Of a stretch of 64,000 nucleotides of DNA, positions 11,831-22,865 are shown in pieces; position 1 is the stretch's first letter, and each line of letters starts with the position of its first letter. A program made the position numbers and the translations under genes. The stretch is from positions 73,167,771 to 73,231,770 of the forward strand of contig OX457063.1 in the NCBI GenBank assembly GCA_949752795.1, given 5' to 3'. This DNA comes from Hyperoodon ampullatus (Eukaryota; Chordata; Mammalia; Artiodactyla; Ziphiidae). Under the pieces are notes generated by a model. That model saw nothing but the letters and a program-made list of their open reading frames with translations. It was not told where the DNA came from and searched no databases.

Positions 11831-12409
11831 AGATGGTTTTCTTGCTTTTTGGCTACTAAATATATGTAAATTAACACATGGTGTTATGTGCGTTAAGGTT
11901 GAATAAGTGTTTGCTTTATTGGAACCATGTAAAATTAAAGCCTTTTGGTGAATACATGTATATGAACAAACTAATTTTTATTTAAAACTCAGCATATTGC
12001 CTATTTCAGATTAAAATAATATTTTATAAGGGAAAAACGCACAAAACTGAACCGTATACATTTCTTAGTTTGAAGTATAGATTGACTTATATCTCTCTAA
12101 GAATACAGACCCAAGAACTTCATAGCTGGATTAAAATTGAGGATATATTTTTCTCTCCTTCTTCAGAGAGAAAGACAACCCTGGTGCAGGATGAACAAAG
12201 AAACCTTTCTTTGTTCAATGGAGAAAGGATGACAGAACAAATGAAAGGTTAATTCTATGGTATGAGAAGCTAAAACAATGTCTAAAATACTGCTAGAATT
12301 GATAGAAGAGTTCAATTATGTGACAGGATATGAATTAAATGTATATAAATTAAAAATTTTGATATGATGTTAAAATTAAGACCTTATAATTAAACTGATA
12401 ATACTCAAA

Positions 12410-12545
12410 TACTTTCTAGCTATTGCATCATGGATAAAGTTGCTTAACCTCTGTGCTTCAGTTTCCTCATCTATAAAATGGAACTAACACTAGTGATTGC
12501 TTCCCAGAATTGGGAACTATCCAACTGTGTTAATATGTTCAGGAA
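12410..12545 (+). mobile_element. MIR SINE fragment
   Basis: Contains the MIR core gttgcttaacctctgtgctt followed by cagtttcctcatctataaaa and tggaactaac. This is a good match to the most conserved part of MIR. Confidence 0.85.
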
Positions 12546-13289
12546 CTTAGTTTGAATGGTGGACATGTGCATACAAAGATGAAGACTATTGGGCTAGATA
12601 GACACTGTAAATAAAAGGCAAGTTAAATGCCAGAAATGAAAAGTACATTACCAGACATAATGTAAGTCTTAATCAGAGTATACAGTAAATTGCTAAATGT
12701 GATTCACAAACATCTAAACTGATGAAAATCAAAACAAATACAGCGAACATTTAATTATACTGGGATTTTAATATACCTTTTTGCATATTTCAACAAGAGA
12801 GAAATTTTACAAGGTTATTTGCTTTCTAAGAAGTGTTCCCTCTTCCAAACTTTTGATTCAAATGCCAGGTATTTAAACTCCTCTTTCCTGTGTATTGTAC
12901 CCAGAGTTGCTCTGCCAACTTCTGAACATTACTTGCCTTTTGTCTTCTGAAATGTATATAACCATAGCCAGCTTTGCAGGTCATACCGCATGGGAAGTCA
13001 AGCGAGCCTTTGTTTGACATCCAGTTTGTCTGGCATCTGACATTAGCATTGCTAACTACCTAATTGCTAAGTGCTACCAATTCAGGTATTGTACATCATT
13101 CATGGGCTCTGGCAACCATTTTATTTTTAAAGGAAAACAAGAAGAAGTATTTTATAGAGTATTAGGTATAATGAAACATACATTTGGCTGTATAAATGAA
13201 CTGATTTCAGATATATACACACAAGTATGCATGTATACATATAGATATATATATGTTAGCAAGTAAATGATAGGAAATAAAAGTTGTTA
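12546..13289. other. Unassigned spacer
   Basis: No supported gene or repeat family. A small atatatac-type simple repeat occurs at 13210-13255. Confidence 0.4.
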
Positions 13290-13525
13290 AATATGGAAAT
13301 AGGGCTTCCCTGGTGGCGCAGTGGTTGAGAGTCCGCCTGCCGATGCAGGGGACACGGGTTCGTGCCCCGGTCCGGGAAGATCCCACATGCCGCGGAGCGG
13401 CTGGGCCCGTGAGCCATGGCTGCTGAGCCTGCGCGTCTGGAGCCTGTGCTCCGCAACGGGAGAGGCCACAACAGTGAGAGGCCCGCGTACCGCAAAAAAA
13501 AAAAAAAAAAGAAATATTGAAATAG
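13290..13525 (+). mobile_element. CHR-family SINE, GC-rich form, with target duplication
   Basis: The body starts at about 13303 (ggcttccctggtggcgcagt), with the B box gggttcgtgccccggtccg and a tail of about 17 A near 13494-13510. The duplication is aatatggaaatag (13290-13302) against aatattgaaatag (13513-13525), one mismatch. This is one of the closest copies to the apparent consensus in the window. Overlapping minus-strand frames of up to 146 aa merely read through the GC-rich body. Confidence 0.93.
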
Positions 13526-15479
13526 TTTAATAAAGATATTGGATTCACTTTTAGATGTTTTAAATTTAAATTTTTTGATACTTAAGCTGGATTTGTTCAA
13601 ATTTGCCTGAAGAAAAGGGTTAGGTTTAGATTTATTCTCAAAAAAGGCATCTAACACTATAATAGTGAAGAAATGCTGTACACAGAGGGAAGTCACAGAG
13701 GAAAGGGAAGACTACAATCTAACATTACAGAATAAAAAATAAAAGGGAAAGATTTAAATATATGTAATATACCCAATGAGATTTATTTGTCTAAAATCCT
13801 TCTATATATATGGACCTGTGTGTACACTAAGTAGCTCTCAAGGTGTAAGTTTAAGGATAAAAGCATGTACAGTAGAGCTTGCTGAACAGGTTCTGGGGAG
13901 ACTGGTGGAACATGATTGACAAACAGTGACAGGCCATAGCTTAGTGGAAGACACCGGTCTACATAGAGTGAGTGTGAATGTGGAGGCCTGCAGGAGGCTT
14001 TACTTGATTGGATCACACATGAGCCAGTATTTCTGAAAGATGAGGACAGTACAATCAGGAAAAGTTCAGTTTGAAGATTGGAATAAAGTCTTTGAAACTA
14101 GAAGCTTTCTTTTTTGAATTATAGAGACAAAGTATGAGATCTAAACACAGTGCCCCTTGTTTCATTAAAGAGAAAGCAAGAAAGAGGAAGGGAGGGAGGG
14201 AGGGAAGAAAGGGAAGAAAGAAAGTAGTAAAAATGGTCAACTCCATGACTTGGGAGTAGACTGGGACATGTGCTCTACCATGTGTAATTTTCCTCAACCT
14301 TGGAGCACTCTTGGGGCCATATAAAGTTTAGGTTTAATCTGACCTACAGGTAAAGGGATGAACTAGATACCCTTATACGCTTTCAATATCCTTTCCAACC
14401 CTGTGTTAGCTTCTGTTTGTGCTATTCTTAAGGAAAATCATGGCTGGTGGAAGGAGGGTATAGACATTCTAATAACTACATATTTTGAGATCTCGACTTT
14501 TCCATTTTTAGTTACATTAGAATGCCTCCAAGGAATAGAATTAATTTTTCTGAAATAGCTACTCGCTCGTACAAATAACTCACGTGGCTTAGGGCACTAG
14601 TCAATTGTAACTTCATTGCCAATGTACTTCCCAGTGAATGTGTGTGTTTTCTTTTGAAAACATTGCCCTGTGTTCTCAGAGGCATATTTGGGCAAAGGCA
14701 AATGTCATAACCCAAAGGTCTCCAACAAAAGTATACACTGCTTAGAGACGCTGCCATTGAAGAAATATGGCACCGTGGACTGCCAAGAAAATATTCAGCA
14801 TCCAAGTCTGAGTGAGGGTTGTTTTATTTCATAGTGTATGAAACAAGCCTGTCAGAAACCTTTCAGTGCATGCATACATTTCACTATGAAACCAAATTCT
14901 CATGCCTTTCTGCTACCACTTCCTTCCGGGGGGAAAAAAAAAACAGAAGAAATAACTAACTAATAGAATAAGATAGTATAACTCTAAGTCTTGCACAAAA
15001 TGAATCTTATTCATTCATTATTCAACAATTATTTATGGATAAAATAAAAGCTGTATTAGGTTCTATGAAACTGCAAAGAATTTTAAGACCCAGAAATTAG
15101 AATATAGGTTAAGATATAAGACACACAGGGAAATTTGGAAAGCAAATGGAACCAGAAATTCCTTTATTATATAGGCTTTATTTTTTACATCATTGCTAAA
15201 TTTTTACAAAGAAATGGGAAAGATTTTAACAAGTGTTTTTTAGCTTATTTAACATTAGCAGATATAACAAAGACCACCCCCCCAGACTGACCTCTCTGTG
15301 GCTCAAAAAAATAAGTCTGCTTTTCATTGACTTCACAGTTCCATGCAGGTCAGGCAGCTCTGATTGATAGGCTTTGCTAAAATAATAGATATGGATAATA
15401 AAATACTGCATCAGCTCTCACTTAAGCATAGTCACTTGGCAAAATTCTAACCATTACTACATCTAATTCTGTACCCCTT
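13526..15479. other. Unassigned spacer with a polypurine tract
   Basis: No supported gene or named repeat. A polypurine stretch of gaaa, ggga and aagg units lies at about 14172-14225. Confidence 0.4.
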
Positions 15480-16690
15480 AATATTTCTGTGCACTCTTAC
15501 TGCATTTCTTTGATCTGTTGACTTTTCCACATGATTATTTCAAACCTCCTTTTCTCTCCTCAAATCTGTACGTACTACCTTTTCACCTATCCTCATCCTC
15601 AGCTGATGACCCAGTTCTTATGTGAGCAAGGAAATTTAAGCAATCAGAAGACAATTTCTACCAACTTCCAACACCACAATTACCCACCAATGGCATCTGT
15701 ACACTTATAGGCTGTCCTCCTCCCCTTACTATGGGTGAACTGTCCATGTTCCTATCTAAGGCCAGTCCCTCAATTCTGCACTGGATCGTCTCTACTACTT
15801 AAAGATACCACTTCAGTGATTCTTCCCTTTCTCTTCTTTTTCATTTATTTTCTACCCTCTACTGGATACTGTTTATCAGAAATATGATTTTATTCCCTTC
15901 ATCTTAAAAAAGAAATTCTCCTGACTCCAATTATGTCATCTCTTACCCCATTTCTTTGCTTCCCTTAATACAGAAAGTCCTCAAATCAGTGTGCACATTC
16001 ACTATCTCCAGTTCTTCTCTTCCTGTTTTTGCTTAAACCCACTCTAATCAAGTCTGGTTTACATCTCAAACCATTATTAATGGTTAATCTAATGGTCAGT
16101 TCTCTGACCTCATCTTACTCTGTCAGCAGCATTGAACACAGTTAGTCACACTTTCATTTTGCCTTTTTTTTAAAAAATTGAAGTATATAGTTGATTTACA
16201 ATATTATGTTAATTTCTGCTGTACAGCAAAAGTGATTCAGTTCTCTCTCTCTATATATATATATATATGTACATTTTTTATATTCTTTTCCATCATGGTT
16301 TATCTCAGGATATCGAATGTAGTTCCCTGTGTTATACAGAAGGATCTTGTTGTTCATCCTTTCTATATGCAGCACACTCTCATTTCGAAATACTTTTTTT
16401 CAAACATTTTCCTGGGCAGTAAGATCGTGTTGCTACTCCACCCAAATCCTATCAGTAGTTCCCATTTCCCTCAGAGTGAAAGCCAAATTCTTACAAGGCC
16501 AGGATGCTAGACAGCTCATACTAGGTCTTTTTGTTTCACCATAAAATATGCATATCATTATTTTTATTCTTCTAATGAACTTCAACACTGTTCTTGACTT
16601 TCCTATTTCTATCAATTATTTTGTCTCTAAAGTTCTTTCTACTTTGTACTCCATACACACATTTACCCAGTCTTACTGGATTTTGTTCGC
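15480..16690 (+). mobile_element. L2 LINE fragment, interrupted by an L1 3' end
   Basis: The plus strand carries L2 ORF2-type blocks: actctaatcaagtctggttt near 16042, aatggtcagttctctgacct near 16091 and gtcagcagcattgaacacag near 16123. After the L1 insertion it resumes with a more 3' L2 part: gtagttcccatttccctcag and agtgaaagccaaattcttac near 16455-16495. Many stops make it non-coding. A large L2-internal gap between the two halves was probably lost before or during the L1 insertion. Confidence 0.75.
16147..16387 (-). mobile_element. L1 3' end inserted in L2, with target duplication
   Basis: The insert at about 16162-16372 reads, in reverse, an L1 3' UTR: T-rich start, gaagtatatagttgatttac, tttctgctgtacagcaaaag, a CT/TA microsatellite at 16242-16268, and agttccctgtgttatacaga. 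The duplication is cacactttcattttg (16147-16161) against cacactctcatttcg (16373-16387), two mismatches, so the insertion is moderately old. Confidence 0.82.
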
Positions 16691-17919
16691 AATGTCTTTT
16701 TAAGCACAAAAAGATAGTTATCGTGTTTTCCCTAAAAAGTATGAGTGAGCCTTGGTAGAATTCTACCTTACTCCAGCAGTCATCAGCTTTTAAATTAACT
16801 ATTTTATCTGCATGTGAATTATCTATATAATTTTTTTCTCTGTATTAGTGCAGATATCATAACCTCTTAAAGCAAGATAGAAATGTCCTTCGCCTTAAGG
16901 AAAAACAGCCACACAAATGAATTTGACTTGTAAACAAATGATTCCACTTTTGTTTAGTAAGTGCTGAAGAAACATCAGAGGTTACTCAGGAGCATAGGGG
17001 AAAGAATGAATCCCTGGGCTGGACTGGGGAGGAAGGAGCCGAGGCGTGCTTCCCTTGGGGAGGGACGCTGAAAGCGATTCCTGAAAGATGAGGAGGAGTG
17101 TGTCAGTGATGGTTGAATCCGTAGACGTGCTTGAGGTCTCGAAAGGACCAAATTTGTGTTAAATGAAGATCTAGAGTTAAGAACTGAATTCCTGTCACGT
17201 GAAACTGGTCAAAGATTCCTGGGTTTGGAAGATTACTCTTATTTATTGAAACCGCAATGATATTTAAACAGTTTTTGTGAAAATCCTTGAAAACAACAAG
17301 GAGTAGTAAATATATTTTGGCAATTAGATTATGAAAATATCTAGGCTATGATATTATAACTGAATTTAGGTAGAGAGGTTGCAGAACTAATTTAGTCTTA
17401 TCTGAACATAGCTGTGAAATGTCAGAGTTTCAGGAATATCGATTTTATACCGTGTACTATAAAAAGAGGATAACTCATGACACGATAAGGAGTAGCATCT
17501 CCTGTAGAAATCTAATGCTTCCTTATGATCAGTTCAACACATATTTTAAAGTACATTATGCAATAAATTAAAAATAATGATTTTGAGACAAATTCAGCCG
17601 TTAACAGTCTGAAATCAGTTTGCCCACACAGTTAGTATGTTGATTAATGTCCTGTTAGGCCTGAGACACTCATTTTTATCTCATTATTCAACCCAGTGTT
17701 TTCCTACAGCTATTGAATAAAAATGTAATTATTGCTCTAAATTATGTTATTATTAACTTTCACATGGCATTTCTTGATAAACAGCAACACAAAATAAAGG
17801 ACCATGAGGAACAAGAAAGAATAAAAACCACGTAAGTACGTGGAACCCTTCACTATTCTCAGTAGTGGAAAGGAGAGAGGGTAATGTTTTTCCCTACAGA
17901 ATTACGCTCTAGAGAGTAT
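16691..17919. other. Unassigned spacer
   Basis: No gene or repeat family recognised in about 1.2 kb. Confidence 0.4.
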
Positions 17920-18158
17920 CATATTAAGGGTTTTTTTTTTTTTTTTTTTTTTGCGGTAGGCGGGCCTCTCACTGTTGTGGCCTCTCCCCCTGCGGAGCAC
18001 AGGCTCCGGAGCACAGGCTCAGTGGCCATGGCTCACGGGCCCAGCCGCTCCGCGGCATGTGGGATCTTCCCAGACCGGGGCACGAACCCGTGTCCCCTGC
18101 ATCGGCAGGCGGACTCTCAACCACTGCGCCACCAGGGAAGCCCCATATTAAGGGTTTT
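17920..18158 (-). mobile_element. CHR-family SINE, GC-rich form, with target duplication
   Basis: Reverse copy with a T tail (about 17931-17952), tgcggtaggcgggcctctca, and gccaccagggaagcc at the far end. The 15-bp duplication catattaagggtttt is perfect at 17920-17934 and 18144-18158. It has an unusual internal repeat: ggagcacaggctc occurs twice (17994-18006 and 18008-18020), where other copies have ggacgcgcaggctc in the second position. Confidence 0.93.
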
Positions 18159-19008
18159 AAATATTGATGTTGCTGAGCCTGCATTTGTCAAATAAAATGC
18201 AGTTGACAATAATGCCAAATATTGAATTTTGTTCTAAAAATCTGTGAATATAGGCAAAGGCTCTTCTCATCTGTCCATACTTATGGATTCTTGACAGAGT
18301 GATCAACACAAAGGTCATTCACCCCAATATTGCCATATTTTCTTCTAATATCTGAAGTTTCAAAAGGAACATTTTTTGGTGACCTTTACCTGAAACAAAC
18401 ACGACTTCGGAAACAGAGCTCTGGGATCAGATCTGCACCTGTGTACTTAAATGGAATACTTTCTTCTTCTATCTTGTCAGAGATATTATACAATGCAGAA
18501 TCACAAAGCATTTTGGAATTCTCTGAAGATAATGTATCAATCCTCTGCTTGAGTTTTATAACTAAGGTGGACCTTTTCAGAGTTACACTTTTGACATTGT
18601 TATGCAGAATGACATTTTCATGCATTAATCCCCACAAGAACACTAAGGGCTACCCAATGTTATCACATTCAATAAAAGAGACTGCACCAGAGTTTGATGG
18701 CTGCAGTTTTTTAGCTTGATTATTAAAAAGGATAAAGTGTTAAAGCATCTCCATTTATATAGAAATACCTGTATTTTAAGCCATCCTAACAATATGCCAA
18801 GAAGCTAATAATCTGATAAATAAGCATCAGTGCTGAAATTCCATAGCAGGTGAGGCTCAAGGCCAGAAGGACAGCAGGGTTTAAACGAGAAAAAGACTCA
18901 GTCTTTGCTGAGTCAGCATCCAGAGACTCAGCAAAGCACCATTGACAACAATGCCAAAGACCTACAATGAGGTCAGCAAAACTGGGGTAGAACTCGAGTC
19001 ACAGATGG
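18159..19008. other. Unassigned sequence open on both strands in part
   Basis: No repeat family is recognised. A 129-codon plus-strand frame (18330-18719) overlaps an 85-codon minus-strand frame (18386-18643). The minus-strand reading, rich in charged residues around KLKQRIDTLSSENSK, looks more protein-like. It has no recognised homology and no start or splice evidence, so it is left unassigned. A decayed processed pseudogene is possible. Confidence 0.3.
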
Positions 19009-19009
19009 G

Positions 19010-19108
19010 TTATTTTATATTATGTTAATTTAACACAAGGCTCAGAGAAGTTATGTAAGTTGGCCAGTTGGCCAAGATCATGCAACTAGTTGGTGGTAGA
19101 GTCTCCTC
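19010..19108 (-). mobile_element. MIR SINE fragment cut by the retrocopy
   Basis: The plus strand shows the reversed MIR core: acacaaggctcagagaagtt, tggccaagatcatgcaacta and tggtggtagagtc. It stops where the 3.3-kb retrocopy begins, consistent with insertion into the MIR. Confidence 0.7.
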
Positions 19109-19184
19109 AAAAGACTGTGTGTGTCTGCTCCGCTCCAGGACTTCCGTAGGGTGCCCTGCCGGCCCGAAGCGAAACCGAGCTCAC

Positions 19185-19436
19185 CTTTGGAGACCCGTCT
19201 CCGCTTGGCTTTCAGCAGAGAGTCCTCCGGGAGCTCTTCCACAGTGGTCTCAGTGTGGTTCCTATCGCCAGAGACCTTGCGCTTTCTGTTCAGCCGGAGG
19301 GTGGGGCTGCGTGACGCGTCCGGGGCCGCCTGGTCGGCGGGGGACTCTCTGGGGGGCTCCGTGTCCATGTCCTCAGGAAGATCACTGTCTTCTGGGGCTT
19401 CGAAAGGGTCAGGTTTGCTTCCATCATAACACTCCC
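19185..19436 (-). pseudogene. Exon-like coding segment with acceptor and donor, inside the retrocopy
   Basis: Read on the minus strand, a pyrimidine-rich tract ending ctcccctcccctag abuts the segment at 19436. The other end, tctccaaag|gtgagc, gives a canonical donor with GT at 19184-19183. The segment is 252 nt with no stop, starts with 2 nt and ends with 1 nt of split codons, so it is a symmetrical phase-1 exon of 84 codons. The translation begins [19 protein letters not shown], is acidic and proline-rich at first, then turns basic with [13 protein letters not shown] and [11 protein letters not shown], like a nuclear-localisation region. I do not recognise the protein. It is probably inert here, because the flanking exons are absent. 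Confidence 0.6.
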
Positions 19437-19764
19437 CTAGGGGAGGGGAGACAACCCGGAAAGGAGGGAACAAAGGTCACCAGGAGCAGGCAGGACCCCC
19501 ATGCCCAAGGCAATCTGCTACCAACAAGACTACCCCCCTTTGGAGACCAGGGGCCTCACACGCTGGAAGCACAAAACCCTCAGAAAGACGTCCCAAAGGA
19601 AGGACAGCTGAACACAACCAGCAAAGAAAGCAGAAAATGAGGCGTGTAGCCCACTCACAATCCATCCTTCAAGGGTCAAGGTGAGGCATCTACACCATCC
19701 CTCTATAGGCATGTGAGATAACTCCCTAACTGCTTAACTCTCCAAGGTGGCTTTTAAAGGGGGG

Positions 19765-19830
19765 GTGAGTGACCTCACAGTAAGATCCAACCAATCAGGG
19801 CGGAGCTACAAATTACTATGGAAACAGCTG
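19765..19830. promoter_or_regulatory. CCAAT / GC-box cluster inside the retrocopy
   Basis: CCAATCAG at 19791-19798 overlaps a GC box GGGCGG at 19798-19803. About 10 bp on is ttactatggaaac (19813-19825), similar to half of an RFX X-box. Such adjacency is typical of mammalian CCAAT-driven promoters. Whether it was a promoter of the parent locus is inference. Confidence 0.35.
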
Positions 19831-22474
19831 CTAGTAAACAAAAAAGGCTGATGTCATCAAGAGACCAAATAGCCCCCAACTGCCATCTACACAGACATAG
19901 CACCAATGTTCACTTGGGTCAGCAGGGGCGAGGGTGAAGAAAAAGGGTAGGGAAAGAATGGTGGGAGGCTGGGAAGCTGGGGAGACCAAGGGAAGAGGAG
20001 CCTGGCAAAGGGAAAGGAAAGGCTTCCTGGTGCACACACAAGGGTCAAGGGCAATTTCAAAGAACTCAACCAGATTGCTACAAGTCCATCTGTCCTCTTT
20101 CCACACCCGTGGGGGGAAAAGCATTTCACTGCCATCAAGGGGCTGCTCCTATTTCCTGTCTAGGAAGAAGGCCCTCAGTGACACCAGTCACCCACCTGGC
20201 ACGTCTCCACGCCTTCCTTCCCAGGCAACAAGCATCTAAGGACATTTCGAAGACAAGACTCCAACCCCCTTCATGGGGGTGGGGTGGGGGGGGCGACGGG
20301 CAGGGCTGAACTGCTCACACCCCAGCTCCGCCTGTGTTGCTCCTGCCCCCTCTGCTCAATCTAGCATCCACTTGGGGCTTTTCCTCCAATCACCCCAGCC
20401 TAACGTCACTCCTCACTTTTGCTCTAGCCAAAGAAACAGTTCAACTGCTTTGCTAGTCACATTGTTTCTAACACACAAATAATTCCATAATGATCACTGT
20501 GCTGTTAAAGAGTTCCCCGAAGATGACCCTGTGTCCATCACCGGCCGGGGGTGGGGGTGGGTGTATGAGTTTGGTATTTCGTTAACACCTGAGCTAAGCT
20601 CCCACAGCCCGTTTTTCTAGATGAAATCATGGACACACCCCTCACATGCTGCTCGCATTCCTCCTCCTCTCCCTAGACCACTTCAAGTATCACTCCCACT
20701 TCTGCCCAGCCGGCTGGTCCCCTGATCAGCCTCTCTTGGGGGCATTCCCAGCATTTAATGGCAGGCAGTTGTGGGGATGAACCTCACCCTGGCTTGGGCT
20801 AGCCTGACCTGTGTTCTCAATGGTGGAACACACTTAGCTTTTCTCCAAGGGTATCCCAAGGTGGGACAGATCCCCATCTACTCTTGCCGGAATGGTGGAA
20901 TCACCCCAACCGCGAGGGTCTCCTGTCATGGCAGCAGGAGAAACCCCAAACTCCTGGCCTGTGCTTACGGGTGATGCAGCCCAGGCTACCGCAGGCCCGG
21001 TGAAGAGGGCGTGCTGCAACTCTCTCTCCGGCTGCTCTGTGACCCTCTTAAACACTCGGGCAGGAATGGCGCCGCTTTACAACTCGGCCCCCTTCACTTG
21101 TAAAGTGGGAATGTTACTGCTAGCCTCCCTCCAGGGGTGGGCTTCATAATCACGGGCTGGGCTCAGCACAGAGAAAGGCTGGAAAAATCCCTTTAACCAA
21201 AAGATGCCAAGACTTTCAGACCAGCCTGAATCTCAGGCCTGAAATGTATGAAATTTTAAGAGGTGAGCCCTGCTGGTTACACCATTGGACTTCTCTGGTC
21301 CAATCTGGTCCAATCAGCCTTCCCTAAAAGCTCCGTGGGAGGGGATCCATGGAGGAATGGAAGGGCTACCTTAAGAACCCCCATGTCCAACTTTAAAGTT
21401 TCTTTTTCCAAAGTAGGTCCATCCACCCTTCCCCCAACCCCGGAGCCTTTTAGGGCAAAGATCTCAATTCCCCTCAGCTAAGGCCCCCCAAGACCTTACG
21501 CTAGTGCGACCTTACCCAGGCCAGTAATAACCCTGAAGGACACCCACCCCGACTGCCCAAGATACCCATGGCCACCAGCTATGGAGTAGAGGCTCCGTGT
21601 CACTTGAAGCTTCTCAAAGACTGTTCTAACCACGACCCACAGGAGGATTACCCTTGAGGGCAAAGGAGATGGGGAGATAAATAGATACACGGGGATCCTA
21701 ACCATCAGGCTTTGCCATCATTGCTACTTTTGGCCCTTCTAAAAGTGGGAAGCCATGTGCCCTTGGTCACCCAGTCTAAGCAAGATGTGAACGTGGTCCC
21801 TGCAGCATGGTCCTATGACTCACAGTACATATATCCCAAATTCATTATGGTCGTACCATAGCATCACCTCACAGAAGCATCACCACAGCAACATTTACAA
21901 GTCACTGTGGCAGCAAAGCACCCTCACCACTGTTGAGCCATGCCCAGTGAGGCCTAAACAAGGTGAGAGGGTTCTGAGTTGCTGGAAGGCTCCCCAGGAT
22001 TAAAATCCCCTTCTCTGTAGCTTAACTATAGCACCTCCAGTCAGGGCTAACCTTGTTAAAAGTTACACCCGCTATAGAAGGAGTGCAGGGGATCTCTGTT
22101 CCAAAGTAGTTTACAAACGTGCAGGTGCTCATCTGGAAGAGAAGTTCCCTGAGCAAAGAAGTTTCATGAAGCCCCTCGACTGAGGCTTCCTCCAGCTCCT
22201 GGCCAGGCACTGCCACTAAGCAGGTCCTAGGCCTGTCCCAGCCAAGTGGTTGGCAAGGGAGATGGTTACTCCAAGTTTGAGAAGGAAGGGACCAATGCCT
22301 CCTTGCCCCGCCCCATCTTCAAATGCCACTGAGGGTTCCTAGTAATGAACTTCCAAGTCTGAGGAACCTCCAAACTCATTTGGTGAACTTCCAAAATAAG
22401 AATTTCACTCAGCCACCCATGTGATCATAAAGAATAAATGAGTATCTCGGCCAAAAAAAAAAGACTGTGTGTGT

Positions 22475-22729
22475 AGAAAGACAGGAACATCAGGCATAAA
22501 AAGCCACATCCTGCACTAGAGGCCTGCTACAGCAATCAGAACTTAATGATAAGAAAAAGGTTCAGGACTAGGTAGATAACAGAAGAAAAAGTATGAGAGA
22601 TCAAAATAAATATAATTCTATGGTTAGGGTAACCATAAGCCATGCCCTGGGCCTTATGTTCTGGCATAGTTACTAATAGCCATCATTTTATTCTCAAAAT
22701 TTTCCTGAGTTGGACTGTGAACTGTACAG
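22475..22729. other. Unassigned spacer
   Basis: No gene or repeat recognised. Confidence 0.4.
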
Positions 22730-22865
22730 ATACCCTAGCTGTAGTGGAAATAGCATGGAAGCTGGAGTATGAGTTCTGCCTCAAGCATTAGTTATTCGAT
22801 CTTGTCTAAGAAAAACAAACTCCATGCTATAAAATGATAATCAGAATTGAGGTTGAGCTCCATGA
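22730..22865 (+). mobile_element. MIR SINE fragment
   Basis: MIR-like order: agtggaaatagcatggaagc, tggagtatgagttctgcctc, attcgatcttgtctaag, then ctataaaatgataatcagaa. It is diverged. Confidence 0.6.

Larger units (their letters stand above)
19109..22474 (+). pseudogene. 3.3-kb LINE-mediated retrocopy of an RNA antisense to a coding exon
   Basis: A GC-rich, CpG-containing block sits abruptly in AT-rich DNA. It is bounded by the 16-bp direct repeat aaaagactgtgtgtgt at 19109-19124 and 22459-22474. AATAAA at 22433-22438 lies 14 bases before a run of 10 A (22453-22462). The left junction tc/aaaag suits L1 endonuclease. This is the signature of target-primed reverse transcription of a plus-sense polyadenylated RNA. 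The plus strand has no convincing long frame. Instead the minus strand holds an exon-like segment with splice signals (19185-19436), so the copied RNA seems to have been an unspliced antisense or readthrough transcript. The rest reads like intron or UTR and includes an MIR-like piece near 21080-21130 (cttgtaaagtgggaatgtta). The source gene is not recognised. Confidence 0.82.

Noticed and set aside
13256..13696. 146-codon and similar frames crossing the GC-rich CHR SINEs
   Set aside because: The SINE body is GC-rich and happens to lack stops in several frames on both strands. The same peptide themes recur in every copy, so they reflect the repeat and not genes.
19068..19640. 190-codon plus-strand frame across the retrocopy start
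   Set aside because: It spans the insertion junction and is opposite the better-supported minus-strand exon, so it is a GC-driven shadow.
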